64,000 bases of DNA from positions 73,103,401 to 73,167,400 of the forward strand of contig CM049315.1 of the NCBI GenBank assembly GCA_026874595.1, in the 5' to 3' direction. Shown one piece after another: positions 60,331 to 64,000 of the stretch; positions within the stretch are counted from its first letter, which is position 1, and each line of letters begins with the position of its first letter. The notes under the pieces are model-generated. The model did no database searches. It saw only the letters and a list, made by a program, of their open reading frames with translations, and was not told the DNA's origin. This stretch comes from Sipunculus nudus. Taxonomy: Eukaryota > Annelida > Sipuncula > Golfingiida > Sipunculidae. The position numbers were made by a program, and so were the translations under genes.

Positions 60331-61166
60331 TACGGAACCTAATATAAACAGATTACGTATGCGTTATGAACACAAATTTTGTAATGGAGATAAAACAAAT
60401 CAGATTTTGTAACACTAGGCAGCGTGAAATGTCTAGGGGAATAAATAGGGAAGTCAGCGTTTTTTTTTGTTAACAAATAGCTATATTCTTAAAACAACTC
60501 TAACATTACAATACACTAAATAAATACAATTAAAAATACAGTAAAACAGCGGTATAACAACAAATCAATACAATCACACAGAAAAATAAACAATTTGCAC
60601 AGTACCTGGATACCACCACCGTCACAACAATAAGTTCTTTAAAATATCTATGTCGGATGAAAAGTCCACACCAATCCTCTCGGAGAATAACAGTCCAATG
60701 TAAAGCTCTTGTAACAATCAAGAAAGTAACTTGAGGCAGGCAGCATTAAATTGTATAGAGTTAGTAATAGCAAAATTCCTGAAATTACTGGATAATCGGA
60801 CAGGTCCCACAAACTGACATAATACGTCTGTGTCCGCTGGAATCTTCTCTCCTCTCTCTCGGCTCTAAAACACAGCCCCCTATTTATAACTTCTCGCCCC
60901 AAGCCGTGAATTTTCCACTTCTCGGGCAGTCTAAAGAATCCAATCCACAGTTAACACGCGTTACAGGAATCATCTAGAAAAACATCGCTGTGCCTCTACA
61001 TATTAGGGTTCACACGTGACCTCGGCCAGGCGAGAAAGCCCCACGCTAGCATGACAACGAGAGTTCAACCAGTACGGATTAAACATAGAGTGCAACAAGC
61101 GGCCCGGGGAGGGCGCCACAACACGAGTTACGCCCGTGTCATACAATAAAAAGAGCCCTTGTAACA
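60331..61166 (-). mobile_element. LTR-like element, minus-strand copy
   Basis: Minus-strand relative of the units at 23.3-26.1 and 37.2 kb. It starts TGTTACAAGGGCTC, carries TATAAATAGGGGGCTGTG near 60885 and the purine leader, and ends near GTTCCGTAA. It is the longest copy and more diverged. No coding interior is attached. Confidence 0.7.
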
Positions 61167-61278
61167 ATATATAATACCGTACAGAAAAAGTACCCCATCC
61201 GACACAGCAAAGGTTGCAAAACATACGGCAAGAACAAGGTAGCTTAACCATTTTTCTATGCTGTCATCTGATGGTTTA

Positions 61279-61525
61279 TTATCTTTGTGAGCCGATGTCT
61301 TCACGTTCTCTTGGGATGTACATGTTATTTCTTGAATTCACACTTTCTGCAGTTGCATTATTTTTCGCGTTTACTTCACTGCCCGGATCTTCTTCGGTTG
61401 ATCCTTGGTTGAGACTGGCGGAGGTATCCTGGCTTAATGTCTCCAACGTCCAACGATATCCGATAAAAACCTTCATCATGCACCGACATGTTTCCTTCAT
61501 TAAAGAAGCTAGACTGAAGAGAGAT
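61279..61525 (-). CDS. Possible exon, unidentified
   Basis: The acceptor-like TCTCTTCAG is followed by LASLMKETCRCMMKVFIGYR, WTLETLSQDTSASLNQGS, a Ser/Asn/Glu-rich stretch and MYIPREREDIGSQR, then a stop. It could be a terminal exon of a gene further right. No domain is recognised. Confidence 0.3.
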
Positions 61526-61828
61526 CATTTCATCTTATACACTGTTAAAGAACTGCAAATATGATATGTCAGAAGTGATTACATACAACATTCCATAGCC
61601 ATTTAGTAAGAGAAAATCGGGAGACTTTAGTTTGCCTGTGAAAAAATATTGCAGATATAAATCAATATAGTTATTCTTAATGTTTAATTAATGATAAAGG
61701 GGCAACTGCTTAGCGGGGACCCGCAGCAATGGGCTGAGCAGGCCAAATCGACCGAAAGGTAAAAGGTGGCCCGGAGCAGTGGGCAGGGGAGGGCCAGTCA
61801 ACAGTGGAATGCAGCCGTAGACTAATGC

Positions 61829-62121
61829 CTAGCTCACATATACACCGGGCGCCGTACGTTTTTTCAACCCGGCGGCTTGCCGTGGTTTTCGAAACCTCAC
61901 GCTCACCGTGTGATTTTTTATCTCACGTTGTTTGCACTCACATAATCTACGGCGACTCTACGGTGACCTCCGAAACTTGGTTGGTTAAGGGGCCGTCAGG
62001 GAACCGTAGGGTGACTGTGCGGGTTCTCTGCATGAAGCAAGTACACGGTGCCCGGTTGGTGACCGGAAGGTGCCCTGCTGGCGGTCGCTGGCACCGTACG
62101 GCAACTTGAGGCAATTTTCTG

Positions 62122-62163
<42 letters not shown>

Positions 62164-62910
62164 AGCTGGTTTTTAAACAACAGTAATGTGTTCAACATGA
62201 AGCGAAAGAATAAAAAAGATAAAGGAAAGAAAAGTAAAGAGCAAGTCGAGGTGTTTACATGCGAATATGTGGATGGGGCGGAAGGCAAAATGAAACAAAA
62301 GGATCTTAATGGGGACTTTTTTGAGGGGGATTTAATTATTGTATTATTATATGCAGAATTTCTTGGACATTTGACCCTATAGTCCTAGCCCTGTCTTATT
62401 TTGAAATGGATAAATGAAATAGGTTTACTCAGTCGTATAACAAAATTATACATGTACTTTGATAATATTTATTTTTTTTATCAATATAAATTAATTTAGG
62501 GCACTTGGGCAACAAACATGCGGAGGGGTTTACCAATATGCTGAGTTAAAACGAAACTTTTCTCGCTCATGTTTGGTGTTGTTAGAGCGTACACTAAAAT
62601 GCTAACGATTAGTCTGATGTATGTCAATTGACAGTGTACCTGCATGTAGGCCATGCATGGGGCGTTGTAAAAAAAAATGAAAATATTTGCATACTCATGT
62701 GGCCTTATAATGCGGTTACCTGACAGCCAGTTATCTGGTCGTAATGTCAGAGGGCATATAGCGCTACACGGCGCTCAAATGGCGAGTAAAAATTAAATCG
62801 GCGCCCGTGAAAATCGTACGGGTACCTTGCGGGCACCGTGCGAATACAGCCTAAATGCTGATTATACTCACCGTACGGGCTCCGTGGGCCATATGTGATA
62901 GCGGCACTAG
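61829..62910. mobile_element. Possible 1.1-kb TIR element
   Basis: The left end CTAGCTCACATATACACCGG and the right end, reverse complemented, share TCACATAT followed by a CCGTACG core. Multiple CACCGTACGG-type motifs in both orientations lie near each end (61840-62100 and 62800-62890). The inner part has an (AT)n tract. Ends are approximate and no target duplication is clear. Confidence 0.4.
62123..62161. repeat. (AT)n microsatellite
   Basis: Pure AT tract. Confidence 0.95.
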
Positions 62911-62919
62911 TGACTGGCA

Positions 62920-63520
62920 GCCAGGGGAGACTGGTTTTGATGAGCAGACGGTTATAGCAGTCTGTCACATTTCCCAGCTAATATGTTCAACCTGAATGTA
63001 ACTCATTAATTCTCAACCATGCGATGGTACCCTGCATTATCATAACGTGTTATATATGCCTATGGAATGACACAGGTCACTTTTAGCTATTTTTCACCTA
63101 AATATTTTATGGAAACACTTACCCTGAAGGTGGCACAGACAGCAATAAAAATATAGAATAATGACTGGTCTTCAGTATGCCAATATTCCAGGTTTATTTG
63201 CATCACCTGTAGTAAGTGTACTCGCTGGTACCTGTGCAAAATGACTGACTGTATAAACATCTGCCACGAAGACCAATAAAGCAATCATGATAATTAATAT
63301 ATGATTAGTTGACGTCCATTTAACATAAAGTGTGGATACACCAGACACCGTATTACCTGAACAACACAGTCAGTAACGTGCGTATTCTGTATATAATTGA
63401 AAACAAAGGCATATGTCGTGTATTCCTATATCATCTGTTGGCATCAGTGCCAGTACCTGATTCAAGCATTTGCAGGAACATAACACGCACCAAACAGCAC
63501 TATAATAATTAACAATCAGA
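62920..63520. other. No gene seen
   Basis: AT-rich, no supported features. Confidence 0.45.
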
Positions 63521-63529
63521 AGAACTATT

Positions 63530-63990
63530 ACCTAGAAACACGGGAGTGACCATTAAAGGAGGTTACACGATGTTTCAATGAGCTAGCTAAGGGGGGCGGT
63601 TTAATTGATGGGGTATGAGAAAACCTGTGGAATAGATTTTTTAGACCGTCGTCTTTCCGGTCGTCCGGCTGTCCGTCCGTCCATAAGTAAGTCACAAAAT
63701 CGTGAACGCTGACCATCGAAACTTCTTACTTATAATCCAGGGAGGTCAATGAAACCTTGAAATAAGGTCACTCCGACCTATATTCACCGAGCTATGACGT
63801 TTGTGTGTAATACCGGGATAATTATACAATTGATACAAAATATCCAGGTTTTTTATAATAAATGCATGGATTTTCATGAATCGTGCCTTGAATATTGACC
63901 ATGATTAGTTTTGTCAGATCCCTAAAACCAAGGGCGCCACCTATATTTCTGTCTAATTTTCGCGATTTTTTTTTATTTTCTAAACCATCA
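63530..63990. repeat. Dispersed repeat with GTCCGTCCGTCC core
   Basis: Contains GGCTGTCCGTCCGTCCATAAG near 63668 and an AAGGGCGCCACCTATA motif near 63930. It resembles in inverse orientation the GGACGGAC repeats at 5999-6206 and near 44090. Probably a dispersed repeat family. Confidence 0.45.
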
Positions 63991-64000
63991 GATGACAGTT

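Noticed and set aside
62188-62382. Lys-rich plus-strand frame after an AT tract
   Set aside because: Short, low-complexity start, inside a probable TIR element, no splice or domain support.

Overview
This is a eukaryotic, intron-rich, AT-rich and strongly repeat-laden stretch of an animal nuclear genome. No bacterial operon, CRISPR array, rRNA gene or intact tRNA gene is visible. The mix of a divergent ionotropic glutamate receptor with long introns, tRNA-derived SINEs, LINE relics, TIR transposons and (AT)n tracts suits a marine invertebrate, most likely a mollusc. That placement is inference.

The one recognisable host-type gene is on the minus strand between about 51.3 and 36.7 kb. Its exons, in transcript order, encode the S1 linker (51223-51293), S1 and M1 (49515-49116), the pore loop (48696-48549), M3 (41290-41097), early S2 (38552-38283) and late S2 plus M4 (36949-36674). 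Exon phases agree at nearly every junction. The S1/M1 exon is broken by frameshifts, and the Pro-Thr-Arg part of S1 that normally holds the ligand is absent. Two further S2 ligand positions are also changed. No amino-terminal domain was confidently found upstream.

Region by region: 0.45-10.04 kb is a 9.4-kb TIR element inserted with a TA duplication into a 157-bp LTR-like element, and it carries fragments of a minus-strand gene. 14.9-18.1 kb holds a duplicated block containing a TIR unit, a coiled-coil coding relic and a 608-bp foldback element. 20.7-22.8 kb holds two plus-strand exons in matching phase from an unidentified gene, with an in-frame stop. 23.3-26.1 kb is a recent three-copy tandem duplication of an LTR-like segment with TATA box and AATAAA. 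27.4-32.0 kb holds two parts of a CR1/L2-like LINE with YADD-box reverse transcriptase, probably one element split by about 2 kb. 32.2-33.4 kb holds THAP and PHD zinc-finger fragments. 33.7-35.7 kb is a 2.0-kb hAT-like non-autonomous element.

The region 43.4-48.4 kb, within and just beyond the receptor introns, holds several tandem arrays (148, 42, 71 and 280 bp) and a second, older LINE relic split by the 280-bp array. 52.1-56.9 kb holds an inverted pair of related segments, one interrupted by a GC-rich MITE, plus an LTR relic with a primer-binding site like the tRNA-Pro type. 59-63 kb holds two SINEs, another LTR-like copy and a probable TIR element. All the mobile elements appear defective from sequence alone.
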